Of a stretch of DNA of 64,000 bases, positions 51,017-62,039 are shown in pieces. Position numbers and translations under genes: made by a program. Source of the stretch: Cucumis sativus (taxonomy: Eukaryota > Streptophyta > Magnoliopsida > Cucurbitales > Cucurbitaceae). Position 1 is the stretch's first letter. The number at the start of each line of letters is the position of its first letter. Under the pieces are notes generated by a model that saw only the letters and a program-made list of their open reading frames with translations, was not told the origin of the DNA and made no database searches. The stretch lies in contig NC_026660.2 of the NCBI RefSeq assembly GCF_000004075.3, positions 25,299,498-25,363,497 of the forward strand, written 5' to 3'.

Positions 51017-51350
51017 GTTGCGCATCCTTCCGTATAGCGAGTACAAAACAAAACAAAGCGAAGGTGGAACAGAACCGAAGAAGAGACAAGTAATATAAAT
51101 TAGAGAAGAAACCCACCAAGAAAACCAAATTCCTTATGTATTTGGTGAAGAAAATGGATGAGAAGAAGAGAAATAATTAAGAAAGATATATAAGTATGTG
51201 TGTATGTATGGAATGAAGAATGAAATTAAAGAATGAAAATGTTTGTAGGAAAGATGAGTGAAAAGAATAGAAGATCTTGAGTATCGCTGTCTGGATTCAT
51301 TGGGTTTGCCTCAATTTGAAGAGGCATTGTTTGGTTTGGTTAGGTTTGGT

Positions 51351-51383
51351 GGGATTGGGATTGGGATTGGGATTGGGATTGGG
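51351..51383 (+). repeat. (GGGATT)5GGG, G-quadruplex-capable repeat
   Basis: Six G3 runs at 6-bp spacing on the plus strand, about 335 bp upstream of the SDR start codon and on its template strand. TTGGTTTGG repeats lie just before it. Confidence 0.85.
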
Positions 51384-53381
51384 AGTTCACAGAGTTCTTA
51401 GAGTTTTCAACTTTTCTTCAATAAAACTCTCTCCTCCCCCATTGTATCTCCTTCTTTCCCCTTCACCTCTCCAAATACAGAATGGATAAATGAGTTGGTT
51501 TTTATCCCCCTAAAAGAGTCAAATCTTCAATCAAAGACCTGATACCTTTTCGTTGCGGTCAGAAAATTTAATTTATATATATACTGCACTCTTGTTCACT
51601 TTGTAGATCAGGATGAATGTGAAAATCAAATAAGTTCGAATTAATTAACGACATTAATCTACCAAACTAAAGTAACCAAGGACACAAAACACACAAATGT
51701 ATACATATGTATACCCATCATTTGTTCAATACGTGAAGAACCGTGATTCTACTGGAACACAATTTCCCTTTTTCTTTTCTATTCTTTACTCAAATTGGTT
51801 TCTTTTACCGATACAAACAAAAAGATTAATGGCTTTGAAGGGAAGAAAACAACGATGATAAAGAGAATAACGATATATCTGTACGAGTGTGTTTTGATTA
51901 AAATGGACTGTAGTTGCAAGAGAATTTCCAACCTCCACACTTCAAACATTTTGGAAGTTAGTACTTGGGATCACTGTACATTCTTCAACAATAATATATC
52001 CTATTATAACACTTTGATGATCCTTATATTATAAGCCTATCAACCGTAAAAGTTTATCACTCGGTGAATTTTTCAAAAAATGTTATTACATATTTGATTA
52101 TTATATCATTATAAGATCTTTATAATAGTTACCGAAATTAACTTCCAAACTTATAAAAGTATCGTAATTTATATAATTATGTATGTTTGACGATCCATTT
52201 AGTCCTATTTTAATATTTGTATAAATTTGATGGCTTGATCTTTAAAATTAAAATTTTAAGAGAGTATAATTATCAGACTTATTTAAAAGATAAATTTCAC
52301 ATGTAAGAACATGTAATCAAATTTGGACACTTGAATACAATGAGTGCTCCCACCCAAGTATTATTTATTCTAATAATAAAAAAAAAAAATTATGATAAAA
52401 CATATAAAAATATTTAGCATACGCGATCGACTATTATTCGCGTCTATTTATGAACAATCTTAACAGAGATAAGTAATGATCATAGAAGAATCAGTTTTGA
52501 AGATAAAAAGAAAAATCATGTTTAACTTTGTCACCTTTTGGCCCTTGTACTTTCCTTAGCTATTTGTGTAGTTCTTCATAAGACGAGAATCGACACCCAG
52601 TTTCTTCCTTTTTTCCTTTTTCTTTCTCGATTTCGAGATCAAGATCGACATGGCAAAACACTAAATAATTACAAGTGAACGTCACACCCATATATAACAC
52701 TTCAGATTCTCAATCCTTTAACATTTTACAAACACCTGTTTGCTAAAGATCACTACGCCAAACATGAAATATAAAACGAAGGGTTACGCTTCCTTTGGAT
52801 TTGCATTTTTCTTTTAACTCTTTTGATTAAAAAAAAATGTTTGAACTACCGTTTAAAAATTATCTTAAGTGATTATTAAATACTTTGGCCTTTTTAAAAA
52901 AAGAAATTAAAACACTTCCATATTCTAAACCTACACTCTTGCTTATCCTCAAATCTGACCAGTGTGAGTGTATCATAAATTCTGACCTTTATAATTTTCT
53001 TTCCAAGCCAACCTTGTGTTGCTAGGAATAGATAGAGGAATAAGGATCCAAAGATTTCTCAACAAAAGTTTATAACCATTCAAAAAACTCACTTTATACC
53101 TGCGCAAGAAAAAACAAATTAAATTAAGATCAATAACAATTTGATTTTGTAAGAACATTTATATATGTATATATATAGATATAGATACATTATTGATTGT
53201 CTAAGATTTTGGCATGTTAAACAATATTTATGAAAAATGTTTAAATGAATAAAGTTGTTAAAGAAAATTGTAGGTTAATCAATATGAATGGGTTATAAAG
53301 TATAAATTTGCAATTTAATAAAAAAAATATCTTAAAAAATCAATAAAAATATATAAATTAAAATTTTATTTAAAAAAAGAA

Positions 53382-53405
53382 GGGGGCAGGGGCAGGGGGC
53401 AGGGG
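53382..53405 (+). other. Strong G-quadruplex motif G5-CA-G4-CA-G5-CA-G4
   Basis: Four G runs of 4-5 separated by CA dinucleotides in an otherwise very AT-rich surrounding. Short loops and long G runs make this a canonical, very stable quadruplex motif by sequence rule. Confidence 0.8.
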
Positions 53406-54288
53406 CATTGAATGATCTGATTATTGGGTTGTGAATCCTGCGGGCGCTGCTGACACAAAGGGCAGTGCTTTGATCGATCAATAATTGTTCCACGTGGCTA
53501 CTGACTACACCCTCAACGTGGCCTCCATTCTTACCAACACCTCTCCCATTCCTACCTTTCATTCCATTTCTAATCAGTAATATAAAATTCTTTTGGACTC
53601 CTTGAGTTCTCCTATGGTTTATATTTCAATCAAATTATGAATATTGTGTAATGCATTTATGAGATGTAATAATTGTATTTGGGGCAAATTTGAAGCATTC
53701 AACAACTTGAGTGTGTAATTATTTTCTCAAAATCACATATATCTATTCTCCATTGTTACACAAACATATATATATATATATATATCCATTGGATTCATTA
53801 TGGTACCTTTCTAACCGTGATTGGAAGTACTCCTCAATGTTCCTTTTCACAAATATCCGTAACTCAGTCTTTTGTTGGTCTCCATTTCTCCAACTATTGT
53901 ACTTTGAAAATATCAAATCCCACCCATATTTTGAGGGATCACAAATTTGCCTTCCTTTCAAGGAGTACACAGTGATTTAAGTTAGTTATATTTTCTAACC
54001 ATGATTCGTTGAATGTTTTCTGGTTGAGTCCTATGAAGTACATATACGATTTTTAGGGCTTTCATAAGAATTCATGAGGTTTCACTCTGGATGTTTATTA
54101 TCTAACGAAATAAAGATCAATATGATAACAACACCATATGAGCACCACACAAACACATAAAAGAGGGGAATGCATGGGGCTACTAACCTTTATAGTTTAT
54201 AGCAATAACAATACCATCAAAACAAGTGGGGGCCGGTCATCTTTTCCAGTAAAGCCTACTCAAACTATTACTTCTTCAGGTCAATGTT

Positions 54289-54342
54289 TGCCTTCTTGAT
54301 CTTCAATTTAAACCTTGCCTTCTTGATCTTCAATTTAAACCT
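54289..54342 (+). repeat. 27-bp tandem duplication
   Basis: TTGCCTTCTTGATCTTCAAT plus TTAAACC is repeated twice in direct succession. Confidence 0.85.
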
Positions 54343-56372
54343 ATCTAGCTTAAATAATACATCCCTTCACCCAACCTTGAGTATCTCCAAAATAAACAAC
54401 TCTAACCCAAACCTAACCCTAAACCTAAAGACAGCTGTGAAAATTTTGTGTAAGATATATATACAAATAGTGTGACAGAGCATGTGTTAGGAGAAAGAGA
54501 GTCCATGTTACTTTTCTTTTCTTCTTCTTTAAGTGTTAAGTTAATTTGTTGAATAATTCATTTAGGCTTTAATTGAGCATGGATTTAGTTTAAAGTAGTA
54601 GTAAAATTTATTAGTATTTTTTTGAGGGAAAAAAAGGAAGTAGAAAGAGTGTGTTGAAGTGAGAGGGATAAAGATGGAAAGTGGAGGAGAGGGAAGATGG
54701 TCAAAATTTCCGAATATAGAAGAAAGAGAGAATGTATAATTAGAAAAAGATTCTAAAAATAGACAGAACAGAGGAACCAGATTTGGTACCAACCATTACT
54801 TCTCACACTTTGCATCCGTCTCTCCTTTTACACGCTTTTTAATGCATTTCACTTCTCTAATTAATTTCCAACTACAATTAAATTAAATAATCTACCTACT
54901 TCCCTCTTCCTTATCATTCTTTTAACATTATTATATATTTCTCTTCTCCCACCTATTTCCTTTATCCCCACTTTCTGTTTATACACAGACAACACACATT
55001 ATATTAGTTACACCCATTGGTGCAGTACTCCAAGAGAACAGTTGATTCATTTGCAAACTAAAACTTCGAATTAATAATGACACTTTTTTTTTTTTTTGGG
55101 TAGCATTTAGTGAATTATATTATATGTTACATTATGCAATAATATGTATAGGAATATAAAGGAAAAGAGATACATCATACCAATCATATTAAATAAGATG
55201 TTTATGATTGGAGAAATAATATCGTTTTAAGAGAGAGGAAGTTGATAAGAACTCCAGCTAGATTGGAATTGAATGGATAGAGATATATTGGAGAGGGGGA
55301 AAGGAAAGATAGTGGAAGATGGGATTTGATTTCAATCATGGAAGGGAAAAAGAAACAAAAGGTTAGGGGACCATTAAATACCCCCAAAGAAAAAAGTCCC
55401 TAAAGTGATATCACTCTCTTTTTGGAACCTTCAATTTCCTCCCTCTAAAATTTCTAATAATAATGTTTGTCCCACTTTTTTTTTTCTCTCTTTAACATCG
55501 TCCCCTCCTAGTTGACCACTTCAATTCCCACTTTGAATTATAACATTGGATTCTTTGTCTTCTAAAGTTTTATTCTCTTCTCCTCACTACCACCCACCAC
55601 CCCCTAACTAGTAACCACCCCTCCTCTCCCCCTCACACCTCATTCCCATAATCCTATTTTTCCTCCTTTGATCACCCACTTTAATTTTCTCATTTACCCC
55701 CCAAGAAAAAATATCAAATGAGAAAAAGAATGAAAAGGAATTGAATTGATTCCAAACCAACCAGTCTCATTTATTTTCTTTTCATTTATTCCCACTTTCT
55801 AGTTTTACTTTTCTTTTCTTTTAGAAAAAGATCTCCCACCTTATTGAATATGCATAATTTTCATTGTTCAACTACAAACAAACAAAATTCTGAGTAGAGA
55901 TTAACTAAATTACATTTTTCTAGGATTTGTGGACATGCATTAACAAAGAGAAAATTATATTATTTATAAATTCAAAATAGATGAGGCGCAGTTAAAAAAG
56001 GCAAAAAAAATAAAAAATAAACTAATGATAGGGTGGCGACAAGTTAGGTTTGATATGCAGATAATAGGAAAGACAATGGAGAGAGAAAGAAAGTTGTGTA
56101 GTCATTTTCAACAAATTCTATTCAACGTAAATAAGTATATACATAGAAAATATAGTACACATACATTATATATATACATATATTGGTAGAGATGAGTCAG
56201 AAAGAATAGATAGTGTGGAGATGCAATTATTATAGAATTAGTGATAGAAGGACAAACCCATTCCCCAAATTGAGATAACAAAATAATAACCCAATAATAT
56301 ATTTAACTATTGGCCTGGCTACCTCTTCATTTAAAATGCCCAAAAAGGAAAAGATCTTAAATGCAGTCACAT

Positions 56373-56393
56373 GGGCGGGGCGGGGATGAGGGG
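56373..56393 (+). other. G-quadruplex motif GGG-C-GGGG-C-GGGG-ATGA-GGGG
   Basis: Four G runs with 1-, 1- and 4-nt loops at the edge of a GC-richer island (to about 56520). No gene is seen next to it. Confidence 0.75.
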
Positions 56394-58599
56394 ATCTCCA
56401 CCGCCATGCCCTCTAACTTAAAATCCATTTCCACAATCCCAAACAAACTGTGCCCAAATTGGGACAGTCGCCCTTAGCGGTGCCCTCTCTGCCGCACACC
56501 CTCACTCCCTTACATCACCCACACATAAATAATCAAACAAATAGGCCAAATGTCACCAAAAACACACTCCCGATTTTAATTAAACCCATCCTAAATTCAA
56601 CAAAGGAAAACAAAAAGTAATCTTTAGTTAACTTCATGTGAGTCATCTTTTTAACTTAAATTCATATCTACGATTTGATCTTAGATTTTTTATTTCTTTC
56701 TTAATATTAAAGTTCTGAATCTATAACTTTGTTATCATCTGAAATGTTGATGTATTTTTTTTTTCTTTTTCTCCGAATTTTGCAAAAATCTGTACTATTT
56801 TATTGGAGTATCTTTTTGGTATGAAGAATAGATTGAAGGAGAGTGTTCCAAAATATCTTAAAACGGATATTCACAACAAAAGTCATTTGGGAAAGAAATA
56901 CTGAAGAGTGTCAATTATTGAACCCCGTTCCTGTCATTGTGAGAATCTGAAAAAAGATATATATTGATTCTTGAGAATTTGGAATGAGTGTAAAACGGAG
57001 GATAAATATATGTACTAATTGCTTCAATTGATTATTCCTTTGTTTACCACAAATTTAATTTTTGGATTAAATTTTGCATTTAATTATTGTGTAGTTCTAT
57101 TGATTATCTAAAAGTATATATCTGCTCACATTTTCAAGAAATGATCACCGTAATGTATTAATTTAACATTTGATTTGCCAGTCTTTTTTTTTTTTAATTT
57201 TCCAAAAGGATGTGAGTGGGCTTGGCCCAGTGGAAATGTAAATGGAAGCCCACACCACATGAAACATTGCTTTGAATTCGAACTGAATTTCCGTACCAAC
57301 AATAAGGGCCCATAGTGCTTCTATCACAATCTGGATCCATTTTAAATTCAATCATGTTGTTTTAAAAGATCCACTGTTTGATTTTCCTATAGTAATTTTC
57401 TAATCAAAATGACAATTTTGTTAAAAATTTACGTATCTTCTTGTTTGGGATGACCACTGGTTGAGGTACACAAAGAGAAAAGGAGGTAAATATGTACTAC
57501 AATCATCACATATTTTAAAGAAAAATGACATTAGAGCAACATTTTTGTTCAAACATGTTTTTGCAAGATAGCCGAATTAAATTTATACAAAATTTGATAT
57601 GGTTAGAAATTATTGAGTTCCAGAGTTTTAAACTTAAAGAGTATAAATTGTTATACTATATAGGTTTTGGGATCTATGCTAATGAAATTAAAATTTTGAG
57701 GTGAATTGATACAACTTATCAATTTCAAGGTCAAGTTTTTGTTGGTAAGCTCAACACAAATGGGTAAGTTATTTTTATTTTTATTTAACAATTAAAGGAA
57801 TTTATTAGTACTTGCAGTTAACTTTTATGTTGATCTTTTTTTTTTTTTTTTGTAAGAAATTTGACTTTATTTAGTGCAGTGGTAATCAACATAGATGGAA
57901 TGGGACATCTGTATTTTTCGGTGTTTTAACCTTTAACTTTGTTTTTTAAACTTGAGAAATCGGTAAAGTTTATATAAATGATTTGTGTTGGACAAATTTA
58001 AAAAACAAAAGACATGTAATCTTTAGATGAGATACGCCCTCACAAGATGTAATATATATTTTAGATTCAATTCGTCCTGAGACATATTCTTGTTCTACTA
58101 GCATGTTTTTGTTCGTGTATTCATTATAAAAAAATAAACAAAAAAATACGTTTTTTTTCTTTTTTAATTCTCTTATGTTTTAAATTTGGTTAATGTTGTC
58201 AAAGTATCTTATAAAGCAAACATAGTCTAGCACTGCATCAACTCTTCTGTACAGAAAAACAACTTACCAAAAGCTAGAAATTCAAAACAAAATGAGTTAC
58301 ATTAACCAATGTTTAAATTTATTCCCCAGAACCAAGTTTTATTCTACTAATTCCCATTATCAATACAAAATCATAACAAAAAAAAAAAAAGTTAATTAAA
58401 AACTAGAAACTGCCCAAAATCCCCAAGTTTACAGCTATGCTTTGTGTATTGATTCTATAACATAACTGTCTTCTATGTTTAGTATAAGCTCAGCAGCACA
58501 TTCAACATTCAGAGAACATTGAGAATTGGAGGATTGAAAAAGCACGAACCAAATGAATAAATAAATCAATCAATAAATAAGATGAAAAAGTTAATCAAT

Positions 58600-61557
58600 T
58601 CATCTGTGTAAGAGCATTCTGAAGCTGAAATTATATGGCATAACTTGCACTAGTTGTGAGAGAGGCTCTCTTCCTTTCCTCTCAAGGCATTTAACTGCTT
58701 CAATTCTTAGTTCATTTGGAAGTTGTAAGCAAATCCAATCCAACATTGATTCCAAATCCTTTGCAAAGTCAAGTAAATACCAATCCAAAACCTTTGGAAT
58801 CATCAACTTGTTGTTTGTCTTTGAAATCCCAACTGCTGCCTGTAAATATTCCCTCTTGGCTACTTCTAACTCCTCTTCAACTTTACATCCTGAATACACT
58901 CTCACCTTCATTTCGCAACAACCCGTTGATTAGTAGAAGTTTCATTTAAATCAAACTTACTATCAACCAAAGTTGTTAGCAGAGTTATACTAAGATGTAC
59001 AATGTTTTATCTAACTACCATATGCAAATTTAGCATACTTACGGCGGGAGACGACCAGCTTCCACAACAGAGTGCAAACGTAATCAAGGGTTCGGAATAT
59101 TCCAATCCAAACACACTGCGTGCTCTCATCTCGTCGTTCTTTACTGCTTTTGGGCAGGTCTGAAGTTTATAGACAAAAATGCAGCAAGTATTTAGCATTG
59201 GACTTTATAAGATTTGAAACCAGTAGAAATTTGGGAAATCTGGATGTCACAAAGTTCAATGGAGTTAGAAAGGATAGACTTACGAACTTCAGGTGATAAG
59301 GAAGTCTCAAGATGAAATGCTCAATTGTTATTGCATTTAGAAGGTGCCCTCCCACAATAATTGTTGCCTATCAGGAGAAGAAAAGTTTCCAGCTTAAATG
59401 TAATGAACGTTTGATGATCAGGCAGATAGCAAATTCAAAGAAGATGGCATTCTGATTTTACCTTTTGCATCAATGTTACAACTCTTTCATGAGTCTCAGG
59501 TATCCCCTGCTCTAAAAATGCCTAAAGTCACAAAATTCAGGTACCTCAGTTTCTTGATTTAGGCCTCTAATTAACAAGTTAGTGAAGATTTTAATATTGC
59601 CATCCTCCTGACATAAAATTGTTCGTTAGTAACTCACGTTCATCATGCAGGAATTGTAGGTGTTGATCCAGAAAGCTAGCTTCTCCTGATGGTTAAGACC
59701 TGCCAAGTTCACCGAGGCGAGTCTCCGGAACAAGTTTCTGTGGAGTAAAATGAATTGCGCCATTAAGATAAAATAATCAACAAAAATTTCAGCCAAGAAT
59801 AAGATGAGGCATCCTGAGAACTTACTTTAGCCTATGAATTAGAAAAACTGCATTAGTTGATCGATCGAGATCTACGGAACTAGCTTCAATTGCACAGAGA
59901 TGTCTGTAGGGACCAATGTTTCTAGGTTTGAAATCTGAACAAGCATCGTAAGGATCTTGCAATTCCGCAGGTCCACTTGATGTATCTGATGAGTCCGTTG
60001 CTTTGTCTTTTGATGAACTCAGTCTTATGAAAATGGATGATAAACACTTCACAATGTCTTCAGAAATTTTGTTTGGTGAGCTACTAGCCTCTGTATCATC
60101 AGACAAATTAGATGAATTGTCCTTTGCTCTTTCTCGTTCCAATCGAAACTCCAGCTGGAAAATTAAAAGGAAATAATGAGTAATTTGAAATTTATTAAGG
60201 TGGTGATAATGATAAATTCGATATGGTATCAAGCAAAAACCTGAGACTTCATAGGACTTGAGTTCTTCTCCAAAAATTCTTGTTTTAGAGGAGACTTCTT
60301 CAATGGGCTTATAATTCTATCAACTTTCTTTTCAGGAGATGGCTTATTTTTTACAGTATTTGCATATGATTGATTCTCTTTTCCCAGTCCATCTTCTGGA
60401 AGAAATAAAAAGGAGCTTGATTTCCCGGGAACATGTTTCCCATTGGCAAACCTGTTAGAACCGTTACCATTACGATCAAAGAAAGTGTCGTTCGACAATA
60501 ACTTTCGACTCGAAGAACATCTGGCCAGTGAAGGCTGCAGCCTGGCTATTGAGTTTGCAGAATTGAACTCATTTTGGCAATACGACTTCGTTCTCCGATG
60601 CTTCGCGATTCTTGTTGAGATAGGTTCCATTGTGTCTGTGGAAATATCTGAATTCCTAGAGGAGGATGAAACATACACAGCTTCCTGATATAATCCTTGT
60701 CTAAAATTCACAACCTGTTCTTCTAGTCTAACAACCTCTTCCTCCAAAACAGCTACTTCAGCAAGAAGTTCTAGTATCTGCAACAAGGTGTAGGAAAAAT
60801 AAATTTTCAAAATTGAAGTGCTTCAGCCCAACCCTTTTCCATTCTTTCTATGAAGAACTGGAAAAAAGAATGAAAAAGAGAGAAAAGGGATGTAATATAT
60901 GGAATTTGCAAGTTTTACTAACATAAGGAGGAAGATATGGAGGAAGACGAGGGAGAGCTCCTAAAGGTCTAGTAAAAGCTCTTTCTAATGCCTTGTGAAC
61001 ATTTTCTTCATGTCTGAGCTTCTTCTTCAGCTTATCAACCTGCAAATTTCAAAATTGCATAACCATCAAACATGTTCAAAACAGGCAATTTCCCTAAAAT
61101 GGCAGTTGGAGAAGGACATAATTACATCTTGTAACAATGCTATTTTTCTCTCTCTGTTTAATTTGCGCCGATTTATGATAGTCCCAGGTTTGTCATTACC
61201 CATCGTCTTGCTCCTTCCGCTATCTAATTTCTTCACCTTCTATCCAAATTCAACAAAGGAAACACAGTCACAAAAGTTTATGAACATAATGTATAACAGA
61301 AAGAACAAGAATTACAATCATATCTGTCGTGTGAATACCAAAATCATTGCAGAGGAAATTTGATGGGAAAAAATATAATCAAGTGAAAGGCTAAAACCAA
61401 ATAAATCGAAATGGAGGGAGTAAAGCAATCTAAAGTGGTACAATAAGACGTTTCAATAAAAAAGGTGAAAGAAAAAGAAAAAGAAACAAACTATATTCAC
61501 CTTGTCATGATTAAGAGCTTTGACGGTTTGAATGCTGCCGCGGACTCTGGCATTCAT
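58600..61557 (-). CDS. Lzipper-MIP1 / DUF547 domain protein
   Basis: Minus-strand exons 61557-61501, 61239-61126, 61039-60923, 60777-60241, 60154-59826, 59737-59638, 59521-59462, 59367-59284, 59159-59043 and 58905-58600; 606 aa with all phases consistent. N-terminal leucine-zipper region (ternary complex factor MIP1 type) at about residues 45-125: [56 protein letters not shown]. The middle is a basic, Ser-rich linker ([17 protein letters not shown]). DUF547 spans about 385-510 with its hallmarks [34 protein letters not shown] and [20 protein letters not shown]. The C-terminus ends [13 protein letters not shown]. Such proteins are widespread in plants; molecular function is largely unknown, and the coiled coil suggests protein partners (MIP1 was named for binding a MADS-box factor). 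The start codon is the first ATG of the frame; upstream GA-rich leader and a possible leader intron (TTTTTTGCAG acceptor, minus strand, near 61772). Confidence 0.92.
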
Positions 61558-62039
61558 CTTTTACTTTTGATGCGAAAAGAGAATGAATTCCACCAAAAAT
61601 CACTATGCCCACTACCAAAAAAAAAAAATTGAAAATAATAATAAAAAGAAGAAGAAGAAAGCCGAATTGCCGCAATGGATCAAAACAAATAGAAACCCAA
61701 AAGAGAGAGTGTTTTTGTACAAAAACATAGAGCGGGAAACTCAAAAGCAGAGGACCCAAAAATCGAAAATCACCTGCAAAAAATAGTATGCGTTTTAAAA
61801 AAGCAATGGGTGAGTGTGTTTGAATCTCGAAGATTGTGAAAGGAGAAAGCAGTAAAAGGCCCGGCAGAAGAAGATATACAAAACGACGAGGTTTGGAGCT
61901 GAAAAAGCGCCTTCCAAGAAGAGGGATTGCAGAGAGATAACAAAACACAAAACCCAAATGAAAATCACAAGAATAAACAATTGGGCAAAACCCAAATCTT
62001 GAATTAAAAAGCAAAATGGTGTAAAGTATAACATGGGTT

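Larger units (their letters stand above)
51500..58590. other. Long gene-free region between SDR and DUF547 gene
   Basis: About 7 kb without a recognisable gene. It holds two very G-rich motifs (53382-53405 and 56373-56393), a G-box in CCACGTGG near 53492, a TA microsatellite (about 53767-53785), a 27-bp tandem duplication (54289-54340), telobox-like CCTAACCCTAAACCTA (about 54412), polypyrimidine tracts at 55.5-55.7 kb, and a GC-richer island at 56.36-56.52 kb. The last part is the DUF547 3' UTR. Confidence 0.55.

Noticed and set aside
53332-53562. 76-codon minus-strand frame over the G-rich motif
   Set aside because: The ACPCP segment is only the C-rich complement of the G4 repeat; no other coding sign.
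53711-53980. Overlapping frames of 75-89 codons on both strands, possible retroelement remnant
   Set aside because: No motif of gag, protease, reverse transcriptase or integrase is visible, and neither frame is preferred.
54405-54430. Interstitial telomere-like repeat (CCTAACCCTAAACC)
   Set aside because: Only two or three imperfect units; teloboxes of this size are common in plant DNA.
61511-62014. 167-codon minus-strand frame rich in Phe and Leu
   Set aside because: It overlaps the real first exon of the DUF547 gene in another frame and covers its leader; low-complexity composition.
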